Source of the DNA: Hungatella sp. UBA3048
GTDB lineage: Bacteria; Bacillota; Clostridia; Lachnospirales; Lachnospiraceae
NCBI GenBank assembly: GCA_002367105.1
Contig: DFCS01000033.1
Coordinates: forward strand, 1 to 11,484
Reading direction: 5' to 3'
DNA length: 11,484 bases
The number at the start of each line of letters is the position of its first letter. The first letter of the stretch is position 1. Positions 1 through 6,619 of this stretch are shown in pieces. The translations under genes were made by a program, and so were the position numbers. A model generated the notes under the pieces. That model made no database searches. It saw only the letters and a list, made by a program, of their open reading frames with translations, and was not told the origin of the DNA.

Positions 1-577
1 CTTTGAATTGTATTCTGCCAATATGAAGCCTTTGCTGTATTCCATGGTCCGTAATTCGGAGATGGTTATCTGCAACCGCTGCGACGGAATCGAAGATTTA
101 TCCGGCTACCGGCGGACCCTAAAGGCCATGTGCCCCAAGGGAGAGATCGTATTTGAAGATTCTGAGGGTGAGGTCAATGAGATCCCGGAGGAAGATCTGC
201 CTTATGATATGGGGGCAGACGTGGTGAGCATTTCACCGGAAGCCTATGGGATCTGGTATCTTGATTGTATGGAAAGACGGGACCGTTATGAAGGAAAGAC
301 TGTGGAATTTACCGCTATGGTCTTAAAAACGCCTGATTTTCCAAAAAATTATTTTGTACCAGGACGTATGGCGATGACCTGCTGCGAGGATGATATGACC
401 TTTTTAGGCTTTGTCACCAAGGCAAGGCAAGCCAGAGAACTGGAAACAAAACAATGGGTCCGTGTCAAGGCAAAGATTGCATATGAGTACTGGAGAGATT
501 ATGAAGGAGAGGGCCCCGTATTATATGCGGAGTCTGTGGTTCCGGCTCAGCCGATTAAGGGATTTGTGCAGTTTTAG
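1..577 (+). CDS. G3E/CobW-like GTPase with C-terminal DUF1980-like domain, 3' part
   Basis: The reading frame is open from the first complete codon (position 2), so the gene is cut by the window edge and about 191 C-terminal residues are seen. The visible N-terminal part reads like the end of a CobW/G3E GTPase domain: a hydrophobic strand runs into ICNRCDGIEDL, where NRCD takes the place of the NKxD guanine-specificity motif. It is followed by a KAMCPKGEIVFE segment typical of the family. The remainder (window residues about 70-175) resembles DUF1980, the C-terminal domain of YcgQ/TIGR03943-type proteins: YEGKTVEFTAMV, then GRMAMTCCEDD, then WVRVKAKI. G3E GTPases commonly serve as metal chaperones or cofactor insertases, and DUF1980 proteins pair with DUF318/YcgR permeases; both are family knowledge. 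The two cysteines of TCC could bind metal, which is inference. A TTG at 8 or ATG at 23 could be mistaken for the start, but homologous sequence continues upstream. A terminator follows the stop. Confidence 0.8.
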   Translation, partial: FELYSANMKPLLYSMVRNSEMVICNRCDGIEDLSGYRRTLKAMCPKGEIVFEDSEGEVNEIPEEDLPYDMGADVVSISPEAYGIWYLDCMERRDRYEGKTVEFTAMVLKTPDFPKNYFVPGRMAMTCCEDDMTFLGFVTKARQARELETKQWVRVKAKIAYEYWRDYEGEGPVLYAESVVPAQPIKGFVQF

Positions 578-632
578 GAAAGCAACCGGGAATATCAACA
601 ATGGTTCCCCATGATATAATCTGGACTGACAG

Positions 633-674
633 AAGGCCGCCCTGCTGAAAGAAAATCAGCAGGGCGGCCTTTTT
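633..674 (+). terminator. Rho-independent terminator of the GTPase gene
   Basis: A perfect 15-bp GC-rich stem (634-648 with 656-670) encloses a 7-base A-rich loop and leads directly into a run of T residues at 670-674. One further A-T pair extends the stem. It lies 56 bases after the GTPase stop codon and shows no T-run in the opposite direction, so it serves the + strand gene rather than the convergent VOC gene. Confidence 0.93.
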
Positions 675-692
675 ATGCGTACGATGAGGCAT

Positions 693-1079
693 TTAAACAA
701 ATAAACACCACCTGATTCCATATTTATCAATAAAATCTGTCATCAGAGGACTGAATTCGCATGGCGCAAGCGGCATAAGAATTTTAGCATCCGTTTTCAG
801 TATTTCATATGCTTTTCTCACCTTATCTTCATGTCCTTCTCCGTAATGCAGACAGAACTGCATGACATTGCCTGTAACCATTTCTTCGCCGATTATGGCA
901 TATTCTGTGTTTCTTTCTGCCAAAGCCAGTATTTCTCCCTGAATGTCAAGCTCGGCATGATAAAATGTTCCGTCGCTGTTTGGATAACTGCTGATAAGTG
1001 CAGCATCAAAAGCCTTTTGATAAAGAGCCACAGCTTCATCACTTCTTGTAACATATGCCTGCATCATTGACCTTTTCAT
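693..1079 (-). CDS. VOC-family (PhnB/glyoxalase-like) protein
   Basis: This 128-residue protein belongs to the vicinal-oxygen-chelate superfamily, PhnB-like branch. It shows the N-terminal beta-strand with a following helix (AVALYQKAFDA, residues 16-26) and a YHAELDIQG strand with H41 and E43 as candidate metal or substrate contacts. The MPLAPCEFSP segment (102-111) and the terminal DKYGIRWCLFV strand (118-128) are typical of PhnB/3-demethylubiquinone methyltransferase-like VOC proteins. Members are mostly of unknown substrate; roles include glyoxalase, dioxygenase and antibiotic-binding functions, none of which can be assigned here. The start was set at 1079 because AGGAGG sits at 1086-1091, six bases upstream. 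An in-frame ATG at 1169 would add 30 uncharacteristic residues and lies at the predicted transcription start, so it was rejected. The gene is a single-gene unit with its own promoter and converges on the GTPase gene. Confidence 0.85.
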   Translation of the reverse strand: MKRSMMQAYVTRSDEAVALYQKAFDAALISSYPNSDGTFYHAELDIQGEILALAERNTEYAIIGEEMVTGNVMQFCLHYGEGHEDKVRKAYEILKTDAKILMPLAPCEFSPLMTDFIDKYGIRWCLFV

Positions 1080-1085
1080 AAAACC

Positions 1086-1091
1086 CCTCCT
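1086..1091 (-). promoter_or_regulatory. Ribosome binding site deciding the VOC gene start
   Basis: The minus strand reads AGGAGG here, six bases before the ATG at 1079-1077. This perfect Shine-Dalgarno sequence fixes the shorter 128-residue form over the in-frame ATG at 1169. Confidence 0.85.
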
Positions 1092-1174
1092 GTGTATGAT
1101 TCCTGTTGTGTACGTGATCCGGCTACTGCAACTTTCTGCAAATTTAGAATTGCCTTTCTCTGCTTCCAATTTTT

Positions 1175-1203
1175 ACTATAACACAGGCCAGTTGCCTTTA
1201 CAA
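1175..1203 (-). promoter_or_regulatory. Sigma-A-type promoter of the VOC gene
   Basis: On the minus strand, TTGTAA (1203-1198) and TATAGT (1180-1175) are separated by 17 bases, close to the consensus TTGACA-17-TATAAT. Transcription would begin near 1168, leaving an untranslated leader of about 90 bases before the ATG at 1079. Confidence 0.65.
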
Positions 1204-1229
1204 TTATTTTTCTTCACGGCATAAGTCAG

Positions 1230-1264
1230 AAAAAGCCGTAGAGCTTTAAAAGTCTACGGCTTTT
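1230..1264 (-). terminator. Rho-independent terminator of the polysaccharide deacetylase gene
   Basis: A 12-bp inverted repeat (1231-1242 with 1253-1264, arm AAAAGCCGTAGA) lies 13 bases beyond the deacetylase stop. On the minus strand the stem ends in a run of five T residues (1234-1230). The A/T-rich arm ends would also give a T-run on the + strand, but no + strand gene enters from the left, so minus-strand use is assigned. It also separates the deacetylase from the VOC gene. Confidence 0.85.
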
Positions 1265-1276
1265 ATCAAGGACTGT

Positions 1277-2683
1277 TTACATTGGAGGAACCGGTGTCGG
1301 TCTTGCCGGGTCAAAAACATCAGGAACATTAAACAGATCCGTTAAGCTGTCGGGATAATAAAACATCCGGTAGCCGTCAAGATTTCTGCGTGCCTGACGG
1401 AAGTAGTCGGTGCCCATCTGCATCCAGGTCGGCTTGCTGGCGTCTACGTTACAGAAATAACGGAAGCCAAGAGATTTTAAATATGTAAAACGTTCATTGT
1501 CATTGGTATAAGGGGTCCAGCTTCCGATATCACTTCCAAAGGGGAAGAGGATAATATCTGTGGGTCCGGTTAAGGACTCAACGTTACGTTTCCATTTGTC
1601 ACTGTCTGCCTTAAAATGGTTCATGGAAATCTGTCCCATGTTCCGGTGGCCCCAGCTGTGGGAGGACAGCTCCCAGCCGTGATCCTTTAAGGACTGGGCT
1701 ACCTTTGCAGCCTGCTCCCGGTCTGCTTCATAATTGGGATTGGATTCCTTGTAGGATTCATCTGTCCGGTATCCCAGGATCCCGTTATAACCGGTAAAGG
1801 CCAGAATTCCCCGCGCTCCTTTGTAGGAAAAGCCTGGATGGGTTTGTATGAAGCCTTCAAGGATCGGAACCAGATCATAATCGCCCACAGATACGCTGCC
1901 GTCAGCCATTGTCATCTCGCAGGTGGGATATCCATCCTCTCCGATGATCATGCGGGTGGCAAAGCCGTCGCCCTGCATATATTCGTAATAACATACATCA
2001 TCCTGAGACAGGACAAAGGCTTTCTTGCCTGGAGGAAGCATGATATCTCCGTATACAAATTTAGGATTTCCGTTCTCATCCTTTGACTCATATGCAAGAT
2101 CATGGATTTTCACAAGAACATATCCCTTGTCATACATAGCCTGCATCATCTTAAGAAATTCCGATTTGGTCGTCATCATTTGGTTGTAGCCCCCCTGCTT
2201 GGAATCTCCATCAAAGGCTTTTGAAGTGTCGATGATAAGAGAATGGAAAAAAACATGGGTGACATCCTGGGGATTGAACCGCACCAGGGCTTCCTTGGCG
2301 GTATTATAACCTGCAATGGCAGAGGTCACTTCTTCCTTTGCGCTGAACTCGGGGTCAGACTGGAGAAGGCTGATTGCCCCATCGTAATCGTAATCAATAG
2401 AAAGGGCATCTGCCTGGGAAAGCAGGGACTTTAATTTTTCTTCACTGGCTTGTCCGCTTGTGGCCTCTTCGGCGGAAGGATCAGGAGCTCCTTCATCGGA
2501 AGGGTGTTCTGCGACGGAAGTATCGGCAGGCAATGCCCTGTATTTCAACCTTTTGCTTATCGCAACCCCGCACAAAGCCAAAACGGCAACGATTAAAATT
2601 CCAAGAAGAATGATCAGGATAACCTGTAATATATGGTCCCGGCCTCCTCCAGAATTTCGTCCACGAAAGTCATGTCTGTTCAT
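1277..2683 (-). CDS. Membrane-anchored NodB-type polysaccharide deacetylase
   Basis: This 468-residue protein is predicted to remove acetyl groups from a cell-envelope glycan such as peptidoglycan or another surface polysaccharide. A short basic N-terminus is followed by one transmembrane helix (about residues 18-41) and no lipobox, so the enzyme is anchored with its catalytic part outside. A Ser/Glu/Pro-rich linker (about 52-82) and a helical segment (83-136) precede the catalytic region. NodB landmarks are SQDDV (226-230, in place of TFDDG), SHSWGH (341-346, giving the HxxxH zinc pair H342/H346 with D229), and FPFG (380-383, in place of the RPPG arginine motif). Region 195-310 between motifs 1 and 2 is longer than in minimal NodB domains. 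The C-terminal tail is proline-rich. The start at 2683 has an AGAGG sequence 7 bases upstream. The gene diverges from the carboxypeptidase gene and ends at a terminator. The substrate is unknown, and the motif changes make the activity likely but not certain. Confidence 0.85.
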   Translation of the reverse strand: MNRHDFRGRNSGGGRDHILQVILIILLGILIVAVLALCGVAISKRLKYRALPADTSVAEHPSDEGAPDPSAEEATSGQASEEKLKSLLSQADALSIDYDYDGAISLLQSDPEFSAKEEVTSAIAGYNTAKEALVRFNPQDVTHVFFHSLIIDTSKAFDGDSKQGGYNQMMTTKSEFLKMMQAMYDKGYVLVKIHDLAYESKDENGNPKFVYGDIMLPPGKKAFVLSQDDVCYYEYMQGDGFATRMIIGEDGYPTCEMTMADGSVSVGDYDLVPILEGFIQTHPGFSYKGARGILAFTGYNGILGYRTDESYKESNPNYEADREQAAKVAQSLKDHGWELSSHSWGHRNMGQISMNHFKADSDKWKRNVESLTGPTDIILFPFGSDIGSWTPYTNDNERFTYLKSLGFRYFCNVDASKPTWMQMGTDYFRQARRNLDGYRMFYYPDSLTDLFNVPDVFDPARPTPVPPM

Positions 2684-2719
2684 AGTACAACCTCTTAATT
2701 CTGTAGTATTGGGGTAGTA

Positions 2720-2748
2720 TTAATAGATTTTAAACATACCCGGTACAA
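2720..2748 (-). promoter_or_regulatory. Candidate promoter of the deacetylase gene
   Basis: The minus strand carries TTGTAC (2748-2743) and TATTAA (2725-2720) with a 17-base spacer, placing the transcript start about 30 bases before the ATG. Each hexamer matches consensus at four positions, so the call is tentative. A second possible -10, TATACT (2753-2748), has no convincing -35. The left arm of a palindrome overlaps the proposed -35. Confidence 0.35.
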
Positions 2749-2767
2749 GTATAGCATACTTTACCGG
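2740..2767. repeat. Interrupted palindrome between the two cell-wall genes
   Basis: The outer arms CCGGTA (2740-2745) and TACCGG (2762-2767) and inner arms AAGTAT (2747-2752) and ATACTT (2756-2761) are perfect reverse complements around a 3-base centre, with one unpaired C at 2746. There is no T-run after it, so it is not an intrinsic terminator. Its position over the proposed deacetylase promoter suggests an operator for a dimeric regulator; this is inference. Confidence 0.55.
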
Positions 2768-2871
2768 AAGATGAAACGAAAAGATGGCAATTATTTTTGG
2801 AAAAAATGGCATATGTAAGGGAAGCAGTCCCATACAATGGTACAAAGGAATTTTAGGGGATCGTGTATCAT

Positions 2872-4107
2872 ATGAAGAGAGTTACGGCATTTGTTTTAAG
2901 CTGTCTTCTGCTGTTTTTCTGTTTATGCTTTCCGGCGGCAGGGCAAGAGCCGGATGTGACGGTAGCCTCGGACATGATTATCCAGGCAGAAGAGGCGAAA
3001 CGGGTGAATGCGGAGGGCGGTCCGGCTTTGCAGTCCCCCAGCGCCGTTCTGATGGAAGCGTCAACCGGACAGATTATTTTAGAAAAGAACGCGGATGAAA
3101 AAAGGAGCCCGGCGAGCATTACGAAAATTATGACTTTGATACTTATTTTTGACGCGCTGGATTCCGGTAAAATCAAGCTGACGGATGAGGTTGTTACAAG
3201 CGCCCACGCAAAGTCCATGGGAGGCTCCCAGGTTTTCCTGGAAGAAGGGGAAATTCAGACGGTGGAAACCCTGATTAAATGCATTGTTATCGCTTCGGGG
3301 AATGACGCTTCGGTAGCCATGGCGGAATACATAGCTGGAACAGAAGACGAATTTGTAAAGATGATGAATGAGCGTGCGGCAGGGCTCGGGATGACAAACA
3401 CTCATTTTGAAGATTGCTGCGGACTTACCGAGTCTGCCACCCATGTGACAACAGCCAGGGATATTGCGACTATGTCCAGAGAATTAATCACCAAATATCC
3501 TCAGATTCATAACTATTCTACAATCTGGATGGAGAATATCACACATGTGACAAAGCAGGGAACAAAGGAATTCGGCCTTTCCAATACCAATAAGCTATTA
3601 AAGATGGCTACGAATTTCACTGTGACCGGTTTAAAGACCGGTTCCACATCAGTGGCAAAGTATTGTCTTTCTGCAACTGCAGAGAAGGATGGAGTCCGCC
3701 TCATTGCCTCGATTATGGCAGCTCCGGATTACAAAGTCAGGTTTGCCGATGCCCAGACTCTTTTAAACTATGGATATGCCAACTGCAAACTGTATGAGGA
3801 TAAGGAGATGCTTCCTCTTCCTGATATGGTGGTCGATAACGGAGTAACGGATCAGGTTCCCTTGAAGTATGGTGGGTCCTTTTCTTATTTGAGCCTAAAG
3901 GGAGAAGATTTACAGGCAATTGAAAAGACGCTGGAGCTGGCACCTTCCATCTCTGCTCCGTTAGAAGAGGGACAGAAGGCCGGAAACCTTATTTATACCC
4001 TTGGAGGGAAACGGATTGGTGAAGTTCCCATATTAACTGCCGAGTCAGTCAGGGAAGCCAAATTTGCCGATTATTTTAAGCGCCTCTGGAAGGCTTTTAA
4101 CCTGTAG
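2872..4107 (+). CDS. D-alanyl-D-alanine carboxypeptidase (PBP5/DacF type)
   Basis: This 411-residue secreted penicillin-binding protein trims the terminal D-alanine from peptidoglycan stem pentapeptides. A signal peptide (residues 1 to about 24, KR then a long hydrophobic core, cleavage near PAAG/QE) leads to a mature peptidase S11 domain. All three active-site motifs are present: SITK (82-85, nucleophile S82 and K85), SGN (142-144) and KTG (255-257). A beta-rich PBP5 C-terminal domain (about 305-385) follows, ending in a helix (about 390-411, FADYFKRLWKAF) that is amphipathic and probably attaches the enzyme to the outer membrane-surface leaflet, as in PBP5. The ATG at 2872 was chosen because it opens directly into the signal peptide, with AGGGGA at 2855-2860 eleven bases upstream. 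The GTG at 2863 is too close to that site. The gene diverges from the deacetylase, another wall-modifying enzyme, and ends in a strong terminator. I could not identify a convincing promoter for it. Confidence 0.94.
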   Translation: MKRVTAFVLSCLLLFFCLCFPAAGQEPDVTVASDMIIQAEEAKRVNAEGGPALQSPSAVLMEASTGQIILEKNADEKRSPASITKIMTLILIFDALDSGKIKLTDEVVTSAHAKSMGGSQVFLEEGEIQTVETLIKCIVIASGNDASVAMAEYIAGTEDEFVKMMNERAAGLGMTNTHFEDCCGLTESATHVTTARDIATMSRELITKYPQIHNYSTIWMENITHVTKQGTKEFGLSNTNKLLKMATNFTVTGLKTGSTSVAKYCLSATAEKDGVRLIASIMAAPDYKVRFADAQTLLNYGYANCKLYEDKEMLPLPDMVVDNGVTDQVPLKYGGSFSYLSLKGEDLQAIEKTLELAPSISAPLEEGQKAGNLIYTLGGKRIGEVPILTAESVREAKFADYFKRLWKAFNL

Positions 4108-4126
4108 CATATTATGGAATAAACAC

Positions 4127-4179
4127 TGCCCTGTAAGCGGTACACAAAAAATCTGTGTACCGCTTACAGGGTATTTTTT
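4127..4179 (+). terminator. Rho-independent terminator of the carboxypeptidase gene
   Basis: A perfect 18-bp stem (4129-4146 with 4154-4171) with a 7-base loop is followed by TA and six T residues (4174-4179). It begins 20 bases after the carboxypeptidase stop and ends five bases before the -35 of the next promoter. Confidence 0.95.
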
Positions 4180-4183
4180 GTTA

Positions 4184-4212
4184 TTGACGGAAGTACAAGG
4201 AAAGGATAAGAT
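4184..4212 (+). promoter_or_regulatory. Sigma-A-type promoter of the two-component operon
   Basis: TTGACG (4184-4189) and TAAGAT (4207-4212) are separated by exactly 17 bases. The -35 matches consensus at five of six positions and the -10 at five of six. Transcription would begin about 4219, giving a leader of roughly 36 bases before the kinase start. The near-consensus sequence suggests steady expression of the sensor pair, in contrast to the transporter promoter downstream. Confidence 0.75.
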
Positions 4213-4241
4213 TAATTAGTGCATGAGTGAAAACGAATCGT

Positions 4242-4247
4242 GGGAGG
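4242..4247 (+). promoter_or_regulatory. Ribosome binding site deciding the kinase start
   Basis: GGGAGG followed by T lies seven bases before the GTG at 4255. The earlier in-frame GTG at 4240 overlaps this Shine-Dalgarno sequence and cannot be the start it serves. Confidence 0.8.
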
Positions 4248-4254
4248 TAAACAG

Positions 4255-5772
4255 GTGGGAGATCGATTGCTTGCCTTTTGGTATCAGATGTCTTTGAAAA
4301 GGAAATTATACGTGATCATAGGAAGCGTGGGAATCATTATGGCAGCTTCCATTTTCATCAATCTGAAAGTGGCATATATTTTTATCAATGATGTGAGCAT
4401 TATCATGGATGACAACCTGGCCTGCTATAAGTTTCAGGAGTCCATGGAGAATGAAAAGGGATTGTTTGCCCAGGTATTAGCAAACAATACTCCGGAAAAT
4501 ATGGAAGCATACCGGCAGGGCTGCCAGGAAACCAGAGTATTTCTAAACAGCCTGCCCTATGATTATGATAAAATCGGGGAAGAGCGCTATGGGATCACCT
4601 GGAACATCAAAAACGGTTATGGTACCTATGAAAAGCAGCGGGAAAAAGTAGTGGAAATGAATCAGAATGACCCCAGCTATATCAGGGAACTGTACAAAAC
4701 ATATAATATGCAGAAATATTTAGACCTCTATGGAACACGTCTGACCAAGGTGGTTTTAATGGGAGGAAATGATTATTACGAAATCCAGATCCCTGTGCTT
4801 AAGCGCATGCCTTACATTCTGGTCGCCATCAGCGTCCTCGCTTTTTTTGTGCTTATGTTCCTTTTGCGTTTTATTACAGGCAGCATTGTAAAAACAGTGG
4901 TACAGCTGGCTACGGTCTCAGGTAAGATCGAGAAGAACGATTTTTCGTCCCCTGACGTCCATTGGGATGGAAGGGATGAGATCGGACAGCTGGTAAGCGC
5001 ATTCAATAAGATGAAGCATGCCACCCGGGATTACATCACAGCGACGGAGGAGAAACGGCTGATGGAAGAAAAGCTGTACCGGCATGAACTGGAGAGGGCA
5101 GAGCTTGAGAAGCGTTTTTCCATGGCCCAGCTTCAGCTGATCAAAAGCCAGTTAAATCCCCATTTTCTCTTTAATACACTGAATATGATCACCAGGATGG
5201 CACAGATGGAGGAAGCACCGGTGACGGAGGAAATGCTTGTGGCAATCAGCAGCCTTCTTCGTTACAGCCTCCGGACGTCCAATGCCTTCGAGCCTCTTGA
5301 ACAGGAGCTTAAGGTAGTGAAGGATTATATGTACATCCAGAAGATGCGTTTTGGAGACCGGATTCAATGGGATATTAACTGCAGCATAGACCTATACAAG
5401 GAAGAGGTGCCGGTCTTCATGCTGCAGCCATTGGTGGAAAATGCGGTAATTCACGGGATCCAGGAAAAGGAGAATGGAGGAAGCATCAACATACGGATCG
5501 AGAAAAGAGGAGAACTTTTATGGATATCCGTAGCGGATACGGGAAAGGGCATGGACTCAGAAACCCTGACTGCGATCAGGAAAGCGATTGAAACAAAGGG
5601 GACAGGCCTTGGAATCGGGCTGGGCAATATATATAGAAGGATTTCTTATTACTACGAATATGGAAAGGTGACCATTGACAGCGGAGAAAACAGCGGCACA
5701 GTGGTACAGATAGAATTTGGTCGGAGAAGGGAAATAATGGATCATGTATCGGTTAATGATAGTAGAAGATGA
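4255..5772 (+). CDS. YesM-like sensor histidine kinase
   Basis: This 505-residue membrane kinase would autophosphorylate in response to an extracellular cue and pass the phosphate to the adjacent regulator. Two transmembrane helices (about 18-38 and 186-206) bracket an extracytoplasmic region of about 145 residues that I do not recognise; it looks helical and has no named sensor motif. A HAMP segment (about 206-262, ending DEIGQLVSAFNKMK) and a charged coiled coil (263-298) lead to the His_kinase (PF06580) dimerisation motif NPHFLFNTLN with phospho-acceptor H303. The HATPase domain shows the N box PLVENAVIHG (392-401), the G1 box DTGKGM (428-433) and the G2 box GTGLGIGLGN (449-458). Everything expected of an active YesM/LytS-class kinase is present. 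The GTG start at 4255 is set by the Shine-Dalgarno sequence at 4242-4247. The gene overlaps the response-regulator gene by 29 bases. Its likely target is the ABC operon downstream, judged from position. Confidence 0.93.
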   Translation: MGDRLLAFWYQMSLKRKLYVIIGSVGIIMAASIFINLKVAYIFINDVSIIMDDNLACYKFQESMENEKGLFAQVLANNTPENMEAYRQGCQETRVFLNSLPYDYDKIGEERYGITWNIKNGYGTYEKQREKVVEMNQNDPSYIRELYKTYNMQKYLDLYGTRLTKVVLMGGNDYYEIQIPVLKRMPYILVAISVLAFFVLMFLLRFITGSIVKTVVQLATVSGKIEKNDFSSPDVHWDGRDEIGQLVSAFNKMKHATRDYITATEEKRLMEEKLYRHELERAELEKRFSMAQLQLIKSQLNPHFLFNTLNMITRMAQMEEAPVTEEMLVAISSLLRYSLRTSNAFEPLEQELKVVKDYMYIQKMRFGDRIQWDINCSIDLYKEEVPVFMLQPLVENAVIHGIQEKENGGSINIRIEKRGELLWISVADTGKGMDSETLTAIRKAIETKGTGLGIGLGNIYRRISYYYEYGKVTIDSGENSGTVVQIEFGRRREIMDHVSVNDSRR

Positions 5773-6553
5773 AATGATAGAGCGAATTGTGCTAAAAAAG
5801 ATGCTGCTGAAGAAATTTGGAGAGGAATGTCAGATCTTTGAGGCTCAGAACGGAAAAGAGGCAGTGGAGATTTTTAAAAGAGAAGATATCCAGGTGGTGA
5901 TCCTGGATATTGGTATGCCGGGAATGAACGGAATCCAGGCTGCGGAAATCATGAGGAAGGAAAATAAGGATTGCTGCCTTATTTTCCTTACGGCCTATGA
6001 CCGCTTTGACTATGCGAAAAAGGCGATTTCCATCAAGGCCATGGAATATCTGCTGAAGCCTTATTCCCAGAAAGAGGTCTTGAACGTGGTTGAGGAGGCT
6101 CTGAGGATTGCCGGTGAACAGGAGGATCAACAGGGGGAAGTCAAACCGCATACGGAAAGAGAAGAGGAAGATGTCCATCCGGTTTTGAATGAGGAGTCTG
6201 ATTTTAGCGGCAGCCGTTTGTCTGTAATGACATCCATGGTGGAGGAATACATCCGGTCCAATTATATGAATGATATTTCCATGAGCGAAACAGCCCGGGC
6301 CGTGGGATATTCAGAGCCTTATTTTTGCAGGATGTTCAAGCTGCAGTTCGGGCAAAGCTTTACCTCTTATCTGGCGGAATACAGGGTGGAGGAAGCGAAA
6401 AAGCTGCTGGCCCAGCCCAATGTGATCGTAAAGGAGGTAGGAGTCAGAGTGGGTTACATGGATTCCAATTATTTTACAAAGGTTTTCAAACGGCTGGAAG
6501 GGGTAAATCCTTCGGAGTACAGAATGTCCAGTCTGAAAGACCTCCAAAGTTAA
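5744..6553 (+). CDS. YesN-like response regulator with AraC-type DNA-binding domain
   Basis: This 269-residue cytoplasmic regulator has a receiver domain (1 to about 120) with the acidic pair E8/D9, phospho-acceptor D55 in ILDIGMPG, T83 in FLTAYDRFDY, and K105 in LLKPYS. An acidic linker (about 122-158) joins it to an AraC/XylS domain (about 163-262) with two helix-turn-helix motifs: SMSETARAVGYSEPYFCRMF (179-198), and VIVKEVGVRVGYMDSNYFTKVF in the second. The latter ends in the family-typical GVNPSEYR. It is shorter than many YesN proteins, which can exceed 500 residues because of an extra middle domain absent here. The ATG at 5744 lies inside the kinase gene. An AGAAGG at 5725-5730 is a distant ribosome binding site, so translational coupling is likely. 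AraC-domain regulators usually bind direct repeats near the -35, and such a repeat lies just downstream at 6620-6659. Confidence 0.94.
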   Translation: MYRLMIVEDEMIERIVLKKMLLKKFGEECQIFEAQNGKEAVEIFKREDIQVVILDIGMPGMNGIQAAEIMRKENKDCCLIFLTAYDRFDYAKKAISIKAMEYLLKPYSQKEVLNVVEEALRIAGEQEDQQGEVKPHTEREEEDVHPVLNEESDFSGSRLSVMTSMVEEYIRSNYMNDISMSETARAVGYSEPYFCRMFKLQFGQSFTSYLAEYRVEEAKKLLAQPNVIVKEVGVRVGYMDSNYFTKVFKRLEGVNPSEYRMSSLKDLQS

Positions 6554-6563
6554 TCTGATTGTT

Positions 6564-6600
6564 AAAATGCCTGTCATGATGAGATGACAGGTGTTTTTTT
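6564..6600 (+). terminator. Rho-independent terminator of the two-component operon
   Basis: An 8-bp perfect stem CCTGTCAT/ATGACAGG (6570-6577 with 6584-6591), extended by G-T and A-T pairs, is followed by seven T residues (6594-6600). It begins 11 bases after the response-regulator stop, so the transporter genes form a separate transcription unit. Confidence 0.9.
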
Positions 6601-6619
6601 ATGTACATTTGGATGAAAG

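Noticed and set aside
1080..1169. N-terminal extension of the VOC protein by 30 residues from an in-frame ATG at 1169.
   Set aside because: The extension does not resemble the family, the ATG coincides with the predicted transcript start, and a perfect AGGAGG serves the ATG at 1079.
2768..2871. Search for a + strand promoter of the carboxypeptidase gene, including sporulation-type sequences expected for dacF.
   Set aside because: TACAAT at 2833-2838 has no acceptable -35 at the right spacing, and partial sigma-F/sigma-G-like matches near 2749-2767 fail at key positions, so none is called.
3079..3444. 121-codon open frame on the minus strand inside the carboxypeptidase gene.
   Set aside because: It is the antisense shadow of a gene with all catalytic motifs and has no ribosome binding site or recognisable domain.
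4240..4254. In-frame GTG at 4240 as the kinase start.
   Set aside because: It overlaps the GGGAGG that is correctly spaced for the GTG at 4255.
4223..4297. A 24-codon frame (ATG 4223) overlapping the kinase start, considered as a leader peptide.
   Set aside because: No ribosome binding site, starts within a few bases of the predicted transcript start, and shows no regulatory pattern such as codon runs.
5792..6178. 128-codon minus-strand frame inside the response-regulator gene.
   Set aside because: It is antisense to a clearly conserved receiver domain, with a composition typical of a shadow frame.
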